64,000 nucleotides of DNA from Pseudomonas fluorescens. GTDB lineage: Bacteria > Pseudomonadota > Gammaproteobacteria > Pseudomonadales > Pseudomonadaceae. The stretch is taken from the NCBI GenBank assembly GCA_902825215.1, contig LR782234.1:1302001-1366000 (forward strand). Direction: 5' to 3'. How positions within the stretch are numbered: position 1 is the stretch's first letter; each line of letters opens with the position of its first letter. The notes under the pieces are model-generated. The model was not told where the DNA came from. It did not search any database and saw only the letters and a program-made list of their open reading frames with translations. Made by a program: the position numbers and the translations under genes. Positions 8,222-17,400 of the stretch are shown one piece after another.

Positions 8222-8335
8222 TGTAAGGAATCCGATTTGATTTCTGACCAGTGGCAGGTGCTTAAGCGCATGGTCATTCCTGCCTCACGATCTTCACGAC
8301 GCCGTTCCTGACTTCTTGCAAGATAAGCTACTAGC

Positions 8336-8460
8336 GCAAGCGGAGCGCGCCGGGCCTCTGGGCCAAAGGCTTGAGGATGGAAGCCCAGAGGGCCAAAACC
8401 TGGCGAAGCCAGGGTTTGGTTTACGACAGCCGCACCCCGACAGGGGGCGGGCCCAAAGCA
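8336..8460 (+). repeat. Structured GC-rich island repeat, copy A
   Basis: This is the fullest of three related sequences in the island. It begins with the 15-mer GCAAGCGGAGCGCGC, identical in copy C, followed by TGAGGATGGAAGCCC, then GAGGGCCAAAAC, TTGGTT and ACGACAGCCG, and ends with CCCGACAGGG. Two hairpins are visible: 8353-8393, with GGCCTCTGGGC pairing with GCCCAGAGGGCC, and CCTGGC-GAA-GCCAGG at about 8399-8413. No protein is encoded. It may be a structured RNA, a non-autonomous element or a recombination scar. Confidence 0.55.
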
Positions 8461-8549
8461 GGGACACCCTAGATCGCCGTCGACCTATAGTGCAGGAAAA
8501 CCGCCAATGGTCTCGCGAATCAAGCCCTGTGCCATTTCCGAGTTTGGCC

Positions 8550-8735
8550 CTACTGAACAGTGCTACTGGTTGTAGGTAATCCGACTGCGTATGCCAATGA
8601 CGTGTTTGCTGAGTAGTGCCCCATCCTCTCGCTCATTTTGCGCATCAAGTCGGCAAGGTCATCGGTGGTTCTACGGATCTCATGGGGCGTGAGTTCCGAT
8701 CCCCTATTGCTGAGTAGTCTGCAACCACCCGTCAC
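8550..8735 (-). pseudogene. Remnant of a tyrosine recombinase C-terminus
   Basis: An open stretch of about 60 codons reads SELTPHEIRRT and, further on, ERMGHYSANTSLAYA. These resemble the C-terminal boxes of phage-type integrases: HxxR (HEIR), then GH, then the nucleophile tyrosine near the end. The spacing between the boxes is shorter than usual and no upstream catalytic domain is present, so this would be a dead fragment. It sits next to repeat copy A. Chance similarity cannot be excluded. Confidence 0.35.
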
Positions 8736-8945
8736 TGCCCCTGCCCACGATTTCTATTGATCGGGCCCCAACTCCTTATCTGGCGTCCACTAGGCCCTAC
8801 CTCCCAGAGAAGGGTCATTTGTTCACCCGTTAACGTCTTCAAGGCAATCGGTAGGATGCCTTTCGTGGTCAAAGCGCCAGCAGTCTAGTAGCATTGAGCC
8901 ACTGGGAAGTGGATCCAGTTTTGATAGTTCGATATGGAGATGGAT

Positions 8946-9197
8946 ATGGGCTTCTGGGATAAAGCAGGGGAACTCGCAAAAAAGGCCGGAGCCTATGCGG
9001 TGCAAGAGGCAAAGGCCGCTGGGGATCGCTCTCGGGAGTACAAAGAGATGATGCCTAGCCTTTCTGATAATGAGCTCTTGGCAATCGTGAAAAAAGAGCG
9101 TAACTCCTCACCTTTGAAAGCTGGCGCGGCGCATGGTGAACTCAAAAATCGAGGTTATGACCCCGAGTCGATTCAAAGACTTTTGGCTCAGAGCTAG
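8946..9197 (+). CDS. Small helical protein, 83 aa, upstream of the zinc-knuckle gene
   Basis: Not recognised. The start at 8946 is chosen over 8934 because GGAG lies eight bases before it. The protein begins MGFWDKAGELAKKAGAYA, an amphipathic helix, and continues with charged helices; the C-terminal 30 residues (KAGAAHGELKNRGYDPESI) look like a small folded unit. There are no cysteines or membrane segments. It is followed 38 bases later by the triple zinc-knuckle gene on the same strand, so the two probably form a two-gene operon. Confidence 0.65.
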   Translation: MGFWDKAGELAKKAGAYAVQEAKAAGDRSREYKEMMPSLSDNELLAIVKKERNSSPLKAGAAHGELKNRGYDPESIQRLLAQS

Positions 9198-9235
9198 TGC
9201 TCGCTCGGTCTTAAAATTTTTAACGAGGAAAAGTT

Positions 9236-9412
9236 ATGTCCTGTAGTGCTTGTGGTGCGGGAAACCACACTTTAAGAAATTGCCCCAATGTTAGTCGCTG
9301 CTCTGTTTGCAACAAATCTGGGCACAACGCGCAAACTTGTCCTGAGGCTCGTCGTTGCAGCATCTGTAACGGAAGAAATCACGACGCTAGAAACTGCCCT
9401 GTCAAAAAATAA
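9236..9412 (+). CDS. Triple CCHC zinc-knuckle protein, 58 aa
   Basis: The gene encodes 58 residues consisting almost wholly of three tandem zinc knuckles of exact CX2CX4HX4C form. The ligands are Cys3-Cys6-His11-Cys16, Cys22-Cys25-His30-Cys35 and Cys41-Cys44-His49-Cys54, with a short basic C-terminus (VKK). Such knuckles are typical of retroviral nucleocapsid and eukaryotic CNBP-type proteins that bind single-stranded RNA or DNA; they are uncommon in bacteria. GAGGAAAAG precedes the ATG at proper spacing. The gene follows an 83-residue gene and precedes, tail to tail, the RloC-like ATPase gene. A role as an RNA/ssDNA chaperone or sensor is inferred. Confidence 0.8.
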   Translation: MSCSACGAGNHTLRNCPNVSRCSVCNKSGHNAQTCPEARRCSICNGRNHDARNCPVKK

Positions 9413-9515
9413 GATGCTCTTTCTATATCACTAGATCAAGTGATGAGGAGGGTTGTGCGCTGGCAATTAAATCCGTCGACCATGACGGCAAAAAAGCAGC
9501 GAACGTATCTGCAGA

Positions 9516-9549
9516 GGTCAGAATCCGAGGTTTCAAATCGATTCTGACC
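9516..9549. terminator. Inverted repeat between convergent genes
   Basis: GGTCAGAATC (9516-9525) and GATTCTGACC (9540-9549) form a perfect 10-bp stem between the zinc-knuckle gene and the convergent ATPase gene. No T-run is present, so it may act as a bidirectional barrier or simply a stable 3' end. Confidence 0.4.
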
Positions 9550-9562
9550 CCTATTCAGAACA

Positions 9563-12160
9563 TCAAGCGGCTCGAGCCCCAAACTCGGTGATCCAGCGTT
9601 GCAAGGCCGTTACATCGGCTTCAAAGACATCCAGCTCAAGAGCGCTGCTGGGCATCTCCTCAGACTGAGCATGCTCATACACCGAGTAGCGGGTCATCAA
9701 GTCATCAATGAATACGCAGTCGTCATTTGTTACCTTGGCGACCTTGTGTAGCTTGCCTTGAGTGTTGATTGCACGTCTGAAGCGGCCTACGACGTCCGCC
9801 AGCAAAATGTACTCAATCGTCTTCTCGACGATGATCCTGAAGTCACTGCAAGCGCTCTTGGCGAGCGACTCATAAGCTTCGACTTCCGCCTTCTCCTGGT
9901 GTTTTTTCAACCGCGTAATCGTATTGTCGATCAACCCACGGACAGCACTTTCTGGTCTCAGGTCTCGAGCGCTCGCAGTGGCGACGATACCAGCAGTCTT
10001 CGCCATCCTTTGAAGTGACGTGAGTGTCGGTTTAATTGAGGGCATCCCTGGAGTCTGCTCCCATTTCTTGGTAACAGCTTCTACTTGAGCTACAAGAGAA
10101 AGTCGGTGGGTGAATATGATGACCTGCCTGATCTGTGACAAAGACACGAGACGTTCGACAACCTTCTCTTCAAAGTCTTGGTCGAGTGAAGATATCGGGT
10201 CATCGAAAATGAACGGAGCTAACTGGTTTGATCCTGTCGTGTCCGCAAGGAACGCTGCGAGTGCGGCGATCCTGGTTTCACCCTCGCTCAAGATATATTC
10301 CAAGCCATGGGGGCTGTGCGCGCCCACGAGGCTCAAACCAAAGGTGATCTTGCCTTTGCCACCCGATTTACTTAGGGGCGCTATTGGAATGCGGTGGCCG
10401 CCCAGTAGCTTCAATTCTTCGATGAATCGAGCTTGGTAGCCAGCATCCAGTTCAGTTTTGGCCAAGTCGTTTTTCTTGGTAGTCAGGGCATTGGTGGCCG
10501 CTGAGCGTGAGGCTTTGTCTATTGCTGCGACTGCTATCAGCCTAGCCCTTTCGGCGCTAATAGAGGTCTTGTTTTGTGAGAGCCACTGCTTGGCTTGAAG
10601 GTGCTGAACTCGTTCATGCATTGCTTGACGATGCTCATCCTTCAGCAGGGATGAAAGGCTCCCTTCTTCGGCAATCAAGTCTGCTGACTTGGTTGTAACC
10701 GCCTCGCTGATGCCCTTCCAGTCGAAAGCTGGCAAGGTGCCGACAGGACTTCCCAACACGATTTGATCGCGCCTCGCTTTGAGCATGCCCAGCCAAGTGA
10801 TCGCATCGGCTTCCTCAAAGCCAAGAGTGGACATGTGAACGATCCAGTCGGCTTGCCCTGGAAGAGTTGGCACCAAGTTTTTTTGATCAGTAAAGCTCTT
10901 TTCAGCCTTCTTGGCAGCTGTCTCGAGGCCATCAGTGACGAACTTTTCAAACCCTGACAGCCGGACTTTGGCATCCTCATCAAGGCTTTGGTGGCAAAGC
11001 ACGCAGCGTGAGTCAGCCGCGATATTGGGAAACTGGGATTCTGTGTAGGCCGTGCCGTTGGAGTATGCGCGTGCGTGCTCCCACATATCCTGCCAGGTCG
11101 CAGAGCCAACACCGTCGAGCTCGGCTTTACCGAAAATCGCTGCCGCCGCTTCTTCACTCGAATTCCTGGCCTTAACAGCGGCGTTTTTCAGGGTTTCTAG
11201 CGTACCTGCCGTCGCATCGTTCAATCCCTGTTGAAGAGTCGACGTTGCTGTTTCAATACTCTTCAGCGCTGTTTTTTCTTTGTTAATGCTCAGCAGCCGG
11301 CCTGCAATGTCTTTCTCTGCGAGTAGGGCCTCCTTCTCGATGCGCTCCCGATCAAGCAGATCCGTGTATAGACACTCCTTATCGATACTCGCGGTCGTGG
11401 TCGCGCTCTTCAGACCCTGAAGCCATTTTGCTTCGGGGGTGTGACTTAGAGTTTCTGGGATGGCGGGTAACGATTTGCTGAGTAGTGCCTTCTCTCTTGA
11501 AAGCTCTGCGCTAACAGCGTCCGCTATGACGATCAGCGCGGATACAAACTTCATCCGGCTGGGCTCATAGCATGCTTCAGTCCTGGTCATGTACTGCTGG
11601 GCAGCCTTGCTATCGAACACCTGTGCATGTCGTAGAGCCTTATGAGGCCCGCTTGGAACGTCCCAGTGAACATCCGCCGGCTTACCGTCAATGGATACCT
11701 TGAAATGAGCACGGCAGGGCGTAGGCGTCGGATCAAAGACATTTCCTCGTATATCGTCCTTGGATCGTGATCCGCAAATTTCCTTTAGCAGCCTTGCAAA
11801 ACCGCTCTTGCCGGTTCCATTCTGGCCGTAGATCACCGAGAGATTGCTTTTGCCGAATGGCAGATTGGCACCGGCCTTGATCGCGTTCAATCCATGCACA
11901 TCTAGGATTTCTTCGATTCGAAGCAAAGGTCTATTGGCGGCCTGCGATAAAGTGCCAGGGGTTACCGTCAGAAATCCCGGATCAGCTTCATCCTTAGCTT
12001 CGAGCTTGCAAAGCCTAGCTAGCGATTTAACTTCATCCTGGTTCAGCTGCCGCTTCAGGTCGATGATCATTCGAGCTGCTGTTTGCAGCCACTTGTGACG
12101 CGAATTCAGCCATGTCTCGAAATCGTCAGCGACTACCGGCTCTACCTCAATCTTCGTCAT
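9563..12160 (-). CDS. RloC/PrrC-like SMC-type ATPase (AAA_13), putative anticodon nuclease
   Basis: An 865-residue protein with a Walker A motif (IYGQNGTGKSG), a central coiled-coil region holding a CxxC (CVLCHQSL) as in Rad50/RloC zinc hooks, an ABC signature-like LSEGE, and a Walker B (FIFDDPISSLD). This is the architecture of the AAA_13 family that includes the tRNA anticodon nucleases PrrC and RloC. The C-terminal 110 residues hold an Arg-x3-Glu pair (RIIVE) and later histidines (GKLHKV; YEHAQSEE) that might correspond to the Arg-Glu-His nuclease triad, though the spacing to His is not exact. Likely role: ATP-gated nuclease in phage defence. It lies alone in an operon, tail to tail with the zinc-knuckle gene. 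Nuclease activity is inferred. Confidence 0.6.
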   Translation of the reverse strand: MTKIEVEPVVADDFETWLNSRHKWLQTAARMIIDLKRQLNQDEVKSLARLCKLEAKDEADPGFLTVTPGTLSQAANRPLLRIEEILDVHGLNAIKAGANLPFGKSNLSVIYGQNGTGKSGFARLLKEICGSRSKDDIRGNVFDPTPTPCRAHFKVSIDGKPADVHWDVPSGPHKALRHAQVFDSKAAQQYMTRTEACYEPSRMKFVSALIVIADAVSAELSREKALLSKSLPAIPETLSHTPEAKWLQGLKSATTTASIDKECLYTDLLDRERIEKEALLAEKDIAGRLLSINKEKTALKSIETATSTLQQGLNDATAGTLETLKNAAVKARNSSEEAAAAIFGKAELDGVGSATWQDMWEHARAYSNGTAYTESQFPNIAADSRCVLCHQSLDEDAKVRLSGFEKFVTDGLETAAKKAEKSFTDQKNLVPTLPGQADWIVHMSTLGFEEADAITWLGMLKARRDQIVLGSPVGTLPAFDWKGISEAVTTKSADLIAEEGSLSSLLKDEHRQAMHERVQHLQAKQWLSQNKTSISAERARLIAVAAIDKASRSAATNALTTKKNDLAKTELDAGYQARFIEELKLLGGHRIPIAPLSKSGGKGKITFGLSLVGAHSPHGLEYILSEGETRIAALAAFLADTTGSNQLAPFIFDDPISSLDQDFEEKVVERLVSLSQIRQVIIFTHRLSLVAQVEAVTKKWEQTPGMPSIKPTLTSLQRMAKTAGIVATASARDLRPESAVRGLIDNTITRLKKHQEKAEVEAYESLAKSACSDFRIIVEKTIEYILLADVVGRFRRAINTQGKLHKVAKVTNDDCVFIDDLMTRYSVYEHAQSEEMPSSALELDVFEADVTALQRWITEFGARAA

Positions 12161-12244
12161 GGTGCGCTCATCTCACGGAGGAATTGCTGAGCGTAGGCGC
12201 TAACTGGCTTTTTGGTATTATTTGGCCATTAAAATGGTTGCAAG

Positions 12245-12484
12245 ATGTGGGTTTGCGGCATTCGCGAGTTTGTCCCGGTTGCATATCATCATTCCGGTAT
12301 CAATGTCGTGCTAGAACTCGATATTCCCCAGCCATTGAGGGAGCGTTTCCGTCAGGCATCAGTCGGATCAACAAGGTTGACGGATGGGTTATTCGCTGCT
12401 GACTGGGACAAATTTCTCGATGAGTTGGAGCGCGAAATGCTCCACCTTCAGATCCACCGTGTTGCACAAGGGCAAGAGAACTAA
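12245..12484 (+). CDS. Hypothetical protein, 79 aa
   Basis: Not recognised. A short acidic protein with several Trp, His and Glu-Leu stretches (VVLELDIPQPLRERF, then WDKFLDELEREMLHLQ, an amphipathic helix). No clear ribosome site precedes the ATG, so the start is uncertain, but the C-terminal half reads like a real protein and it ends 77 bases before the MvaT-like gene. Confidence 0.4.
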   Translation: MWVCGIREFVPVAYHHSGINVVLELDIPQPLRERFRQASVGSTRLTDGLFAADWDKFLDELEREMLHLQIHRVAQGQEN

Positions 12485-12561
12485 ATGGCCGCGCGGCCCG
12501 GCCTGTTCACCTGCCTAAACCACTGACTATACTGCCATCACTTAAATGCCTGAGGTGTCAC

Positions 12562-12930
12562 ATGTCCCGTCTTGCCGAATTTCGTGCTCTCGAACAACAA
12601 CTCGCAGCGCAGCTGGCAGAGCTTGAATCGCTCAAAAACGACGATGGTCTAAAGCGGGAAATTGAATTTGAACAGAAGCTTCGCAATCTGCTGGGTGAAT
12701 ATGGCTTCAGCCTGCGCAACATCGTCGCGATCCTCGACCCACAGTCGTCAAGCCGCCGCGCTCCTGTTGTCGCTGAGACCAGAGGCACCCGAAGGGCTCG
12801 CACAGTAAAGGTTTATAAGAATCCGCACTCTGGTGAGATTGTTGAGACCAAAGGCGGCAATCACAAGCTCCTGAAAGAATGGAAAGCGGAGTACGGGGCT
12901 GACACAGTCGAGAGCTGGTTGGCACGGTAA
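12562..12930 (+). CDS. MvaT/MvaU-family H-NS-like xenogeneic silencer
   Basis: A 122-residue protein of the usual MvaT length (about 124). Residues 1-60 form the oligomerisation coiled coil (RLAEFRALEQQLAAQLAELE, then LKREIEFEQKLRNLLGEYG). After a basic linker (RGTRRARTVKVYKNP), residues 88-122 form the AT-rich DNA-binding domain with the hallmark ETKGGNHKLLKEWK. MvaT proteins coat AT-rich foreign DNA and silence it. This copy lies inside an island that contains AT-rich genes, so it probably silences the island itself or modulates the chromosomal MvaT. A strong terminator follows. It stands alone. Confidence 0.9.
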   Translation: MSRLAEFRALEQQLAAQLAELESLKNDDGLKREIEFEQKLRNLLGEYGFSLRNIVAILDPQSSSRRAPVVAETRGTRRARTVKVYKNPHSGEIVETKGGNHKLLKEWKAEYGADTVESWLAR

Positions 12931-12948
12931 AATGATTTGAATTCAAAT

Positions 12949-12973
12949 GGGGCCCTGCGGGGCCCTTATTTTT
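12949..12973 (+). terminator. Rho-independent terminator after the MvaT-like gene
   Basis: GGGGCCC (12949-12955) and GGGGCCC (12959-12965) contain the self-complementary GGGCCC and form a GC-rich stem around a short loop, directly followed by TTATTTTT. Confidence 0.75.
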
Positions 12974-13199
12974 GCCGCCACAAGACGGCTTTTGGCTGGA
13001 CGCCCTCTACAAAGCAGCAGATCTGATCCCCACTTTCGATTGAAGCCCTTGGAAGTGTTCGTGGGGCGCCAGGATACCAGCGATATTTATCGCTTACTGC
13101 CGTCAACCAAGCACCACTGAGCTTCAAATAATGCAACTGCTTTGGTGAACGCCTGCCCTGTTTTTTTGAAGCTTGAACATTTGAAGGGGTGGAACCCAT
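12966..13199 (-). CDS. Possible SymE-like small protein, 77 aa
   Basis: A weak candidate. The reading frame contains LHYLKLSGAWLTAV, which resembles the SymE toxin signature (YLrLsGrWLeeaGF), and IESGDQICCFVEG, which resembles the later GDxVxVxVEpG strand, but 14 unrelated residues separate the two. SymE proteins are AbrB-fold, SOS-linked RNA-binding toxins of type I systems, usually about 70-110 residues. No ribosome site is evident, and the 3' end runs into the terminator of the opposite gene. It may be a decayed copy. Confidence 0.35.
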   Translation of the reverse strand: MGSTPSNVQASKKQGRRSPKQLHYLKLSGAWLTAVSDKYRWYPGAPRTLPRASIESGDQICCFVEGVQPKAVLWRQK

Positions 13200-13249
13200 T
13201 CAGCTTTGGATCTAGCTCAGCCTTAGGTAGGTAACCACGCGGCTGGATA

Positions 13250-13325
13250 AGCATGGCGCGCAGGATGGAAGTCCGAAGGGCCGAGAGGTCGGTGTTTGTG
13301 CCAAGGCTCGGTTTCCGACGGTCTA
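13250..13325 (+). repeat. Structured GC-rich island repeat, copy B (diverged)
   Basis: It shares GCGCGCAGGATGGAAG, then TCCGAAGGGCC, and GGTTTCCGACGG at the end with copies A and C, but is shorter and more changed. CCGAG and CTCGG can pair around the middle. The spacing of the conserved blocks matches the other copies, which is why it is counted in the family. Confidence 0.45.
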
Positions 13326-13361
13326 TCTTTGAGAGCTCCAGATTGCCCCCCGATAAGTGGC

Positions 13362-13757
13362 TCAGTCCGAAAATTGGAACTCACCTTGTTGAGCCGATTT
13401 TATGGACTGCTGGCTCCGTACGCTTTGCTGAGACCGGTACTGCTCCTTCGGTGAATTCAGATGGAGGTTCTCCAGTGTGTCCCCATGTAGCTCGGCAAGC
13501 TCCTTTTCTACTTGGCTCACGAGTGATTTGATGGATTGTCCGGTCGCAGCCCCTATCGTCATCGCTATCAAGGTCAAGGGGCTTAAATTAAGTGGTGCGC
13601 TCAGGGCTGTCATCATCTCTAGAGTCGGGCTGCACTGCCCCCGCTCCAATTTTGAGATGTACGTGCGGCTGCTTACCTCCGCAAGATTTTTCTGGGAGAG
13701 CCCTCGAATGGAGCGAGTTGTTTTTAGTACAGAAGCAAATGCTGATTTGAGCGACAT
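13362..13757 (-). CDS. XRE-family helix-turn-helix regulator, 131 aa
   Basis: A 131-residue protein starting at 13757, where AAGGA lies seven bases upstream; a longer frame to 13808 has no such site. Residues 10-65 form an HTH_3 domain: SVLKTTRSIRGLSQKNLAE, then VSSRTYISKLERGQCSPTLE. The C-terminal third is rich in Gln and Ser (SQQSVRSQQSIKSAQQ) and may be disordered. Such proteins are typically phage/plasmid-type repressors. It stands divergent from the giant helicase gene (14105) and may control it or another island gene; no operator was identified. Confidence 0.8.
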   Translation of the reverse strand: MSLKSAFASVLKTTRSIRGLSQKNLAEVSSRTYISKLERGQCSPTLEMMTALSAPLNLSPLTLIAMTIGAATGQSIKSLVSQVEKELAELHGDTLENLHLNSPKEQYRSQQSVRSQQSIKSAQQGEFQFSD

Positions 13758-14104
13758 GTACGTCCTTAAAATACTTGATTTTGTTTCCGATCTGCCAGCA
13801 TTCAACATGGATTCAAGCTAAAAGTGTCAGATATGCCTCGTCACGTGAGAAGTCACTCGCGGTATCAGCTGCGACGATACCTGCGGTATATCGATAAACT
13901 CATTATCCCCGCACACTGACGACGACTCAGGCTCGCTAGTTCACATCCTGTTTATTAGTGAGTGTGCGCAACATGCACGGGTGACCAAAGGCTCATTACG
14001 CGGCTGACGAGACGCGCTATCATCGCGCCATTAGCTCAATCGGGGCTCCCTTGACCTGGCATTCGCCTGCACCCCCATGGGCACTGAGACAAGGATGTTT
14101 GCGC

Positions 14105-14413
14105 ATGGACGAACTCGTTCAGCATGTCACCTTACCAGCAGAACCGAAGCTGAAAGAGCTCAAGATCCTCGCTACGCTGGTGTCAAAGCTCAACCTGGCA
14201 GACTTCCAGAACGCAATCCCAGTGATCCATGAGCTGCGTCTCGCCAATGAAACTGGCGAGCGCTATCTCAATGCTACGTTGACTCTGACATCCTCGCCCG
14301 AAGTGTTGAAGCGGAAGAGCTGGCGCATTGAAGAGATTGCGGCGGAGTCGTTTCGAGCCCTTCCTGGTCTCGATCTTGTGCTGGATGGGCCCCCTGCTCA
14401 GCAGGTTGACTGA
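14105..14413 (+). CDS. N-terminal fragment of a DUF4011 helicase, split by frameshift
   Basis: From the ATG at 14105 (AAGGA upstream) the frame encodes about 97 residues that continue directly into the next frame in related proteins: ...LPGLDLVLDGP is followed by LLSRLTEAEM only if one C is removed from the run CCCCC at 14390-14394. As it stands the frame ends at a TGA at 14411. So this piece and the following large gene are one ancestral gene interrupted by a +1-base change. The fragment belongs to the N-terminal region of the DUF4011 helicases, before the transglutaminase-like part. Confidence 0.75.
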   Translation: MDELVQHVTLPAEPKLKELKILATLVSKLNLADFQNAIPVIHELRLANETGERYLNATLTLTSSPEVLKRKSWRIEEIAAESFRALPGLDLVLDGPPAQQVD

Positions 14414-17400
14414 AGCGGAAATGTCTACGTTCCTCTTCGTCCTGGAAGCCGATTGCAAAGAGGCTGAAGGAGGGCGCAAAGTTATTGCGCAGCTGGAGCA
14501 GGTCGTTGAGCTGCTACCTCGGAACCAGTGGGGTGGATTGCGTCATATCCCGGAAATGACGGCTGCGTTCGTTCAACCAAACGATCCAGCGGTAGAGCGT
14601 GTTCTCAAGCAGGCTGCCGAGTTGCTTCGTTTGAGCGAAAAGTCTCCTGCACTGGATGGTTACGCCGGTGGCCCTAAGCGAGCATGGCATCTTGCTTCAG
14701 CCGCGTGGGGTGCTGTTGCTCGGATGAAGCTGGACTACTCATTGCCGCCGGCCAGTTTCGAACAGTTCGGTCAGAAAGTGCGAAGCCCTAGCCAGATTGC
14801 CGATTCTGGCCTAGCAACCTGTATGGATTTGACCCTATTCCTGTGTGCAGCGTTGGAGCAGATCGGCCTCAACCCAGTCATCGTGTTCACTAAAGGCCAT
14901 GCGTATGCAGGGGTTTGGCTGAAGCCTGAAGAGTTCACCACTACACTCATCGACGATGTCACGACAGTTCGTAAAAGGGTAAAGCTCAAAGAGCTGGCTC
15001 TGTTTGAAACTACGTTGCTTACTCAGCCATCAATCCCGTCGTTTGGATATGCAGTCGAACGTGGCGCCAAGCAGATCGACGAGGATGCCGAGGCCGAGTT
15101 CGAGATGCTGCTTGATGTTCGACGTGCTCGACTTCAACGTATCAAGCCCTTGGCCAGCTCCGAGGCTCAGATTGCCCGGGTTGTAACAGGCGACTCGAGC
15201 GAGGCGCCTTTTCTTCTAATTGATGATGGTGACGATATTCCCGACGAAATGGTGAATATCGAAATCGAAGACATCGCTAAGCTCAATCCAAAAGATAGGT
15301 TGGAGCGATGGCAGCGCAAGCTGCTTGATCTCTCGCTGCGTAACAACCTGCTCAATTTCAAATATGGCAAGAGAGCCCTCAAGCTTGAGGCGCCGGATCC
15401 TGGAGCACTCGAAGATATTCTCGCCAGCGGGCAGTCTCTGAAGCTTTTGACCCGCCCAGACCTCATGGATGGGGCAGACCCGCGTGAGAAAGAAATTTAT
15501 GAGCAGCGTGAGCGTGAGGATGTTCGCCGGCGTCACGCTGAGGATGCGCTGAAGCGTCGAGAGGTTTTTGTCGCTCTAACTTCTCGCGAGATGGATGCGC
15601 GCTTGACCGAACTCTATCGCGGCGCTCGTACCGCTTTGCAAGAGGGCGGAGCTAACACATTGTTTCTCGCTGTTGGCTTTTTGAGGTGGACGCGCGAAGA
15701 CAAAGGGGGACAGAAATACAGCGCACCTCTGTTGCTCATCCCTGTCAGCCTTGAGCGTAAAAGTGCACGTTCAGGTTTTTCAATTGTGCTCCATGATGAG
15801 GAGCCTTGCTTCAATCCAACTCTCATCGAAATGCTTCGGCAGGATTTCCAGTTAGGCTTAGGGACATTGGAAAGTGAGCTTCCTCGAGATGAATCGGGGT
15901 TGGATATTGTCGGGATATGGCGGCGAGTAGGTCACGCTATTAAAGACATTTCAGGATGGGAGTTATCTGAAGAAGTAACCCTAGCCATGTTCTCGTTTGC
16001 CAAGTACCTAATGTGGAAAGACCTGTCAGAAAACGCTAGCCACTTGCGGCAGAGCCCAGTCGTCCAGCATCTTCTCGACACCCCAAGGGATTCATTTGCA
16101 TCTGATACGCCTTTCCCGGATGCCAGATCCCTTGATCGTGAATACGGCCCAGCAGATGTTTTCTGCCCGTTGCCGTCAGACTCCTCCCAGCTCGCCGCCG
16201 TGATGGCTGCGTCCAAGGGAAAAGATTTCGTGCTTATCGGCCCGCCCGGTACCGGTAAAAGCCAGACAATTTCTAATATGATCGCCCAGTCAATAGCTCA
16301 GGGTCGACGCGTATTGTTTGTCTCCGAGAAGATCGCTGCCCTGGACGTTGTCTACAGGCGGCTCCGTGAGATCGGTCTCGGAGAGTTCTGTCTCGAGATT
16401 CACTCCAGCAAAGCGCGCAAAGCGGACGTACTAGCCCAACTGCAATCAGCTTGGGAGGCCAAGGGAGAGATTGACACGCAAGCTTGGGAGGTTGAGGCGC
16501 AGAGGCTCGCTTCTATCAGAGATAGTTTGAATATCTACGTTGAGCGATTGCACAACCGGTATCGCAATGGGTACACCGTGTTTGATGCGATCGGTACGGT
16601 CACCTCCGGTAATGACGAGCCGGTAGCTCCATTGAGTTGGATATCTCCTGAAATCCATGACCAGAAGGCAATGCTGGAAATTCGCGAGATTGGTGACCGC
16701 CTAGAGGTCAACGCTCAAGAAGTGGGGTATGAACACCTAGGCAAGCATTCACTTTCTGGAATCGGGCAGTCGGAATGGTCGCCCCATTGGACGCAACAGT
16801 TTGTGCAGGCTTCTCGTGATGTTCTGCCTGCGGTTCTTGATGCCCAAAAAGCTGTTGACGGATTTATTGAGTTTGCAGGGTTGCCAGTAGTTCCTCATAC
16901 ACCTCCGTCTCTTCAAGGATTGTCAGCTCTATCTTTGGTGCTTCCGACTGCCGCCGGCCATGACTGGCGCTTCGCCTTGCTGCCGAGCGCCCGATCGATC
17001 GCGCAGCGTTTAACCGATGGGTGTAATTGGATTGAGGAGCACCGTGGTCTGACAAGCAGTTTGTCGCAGATCTGGCCGACTCGGGTTGTGGGAGAAGCCA
17101 AGAGTGCAATGGATCTTTTGCAACAGCGAAGGGCGACATTAGATTCCCTGAGTCCTGCTTGGCCTTCTGCCGTGATCGAGACGATCCAAGATGGACTCGC
17201 CAAGTTTGCAAAAATCAAGGAGCTGACAGATCAGCTTTCGGCAACCTACACCGACGCGGTCGAAACGCTCGATGTTGAACAACTTCACCAGGAGTGGGTA
17301 AAAGCTGATGAGGCCATTTGGCCTAAATCTTGGCTGGGCAAGCGTCGTGTTACTGCCACCCTCGCCGCAGTTCAGGCAGTAGCTGGAGAGGCTGATGTTG

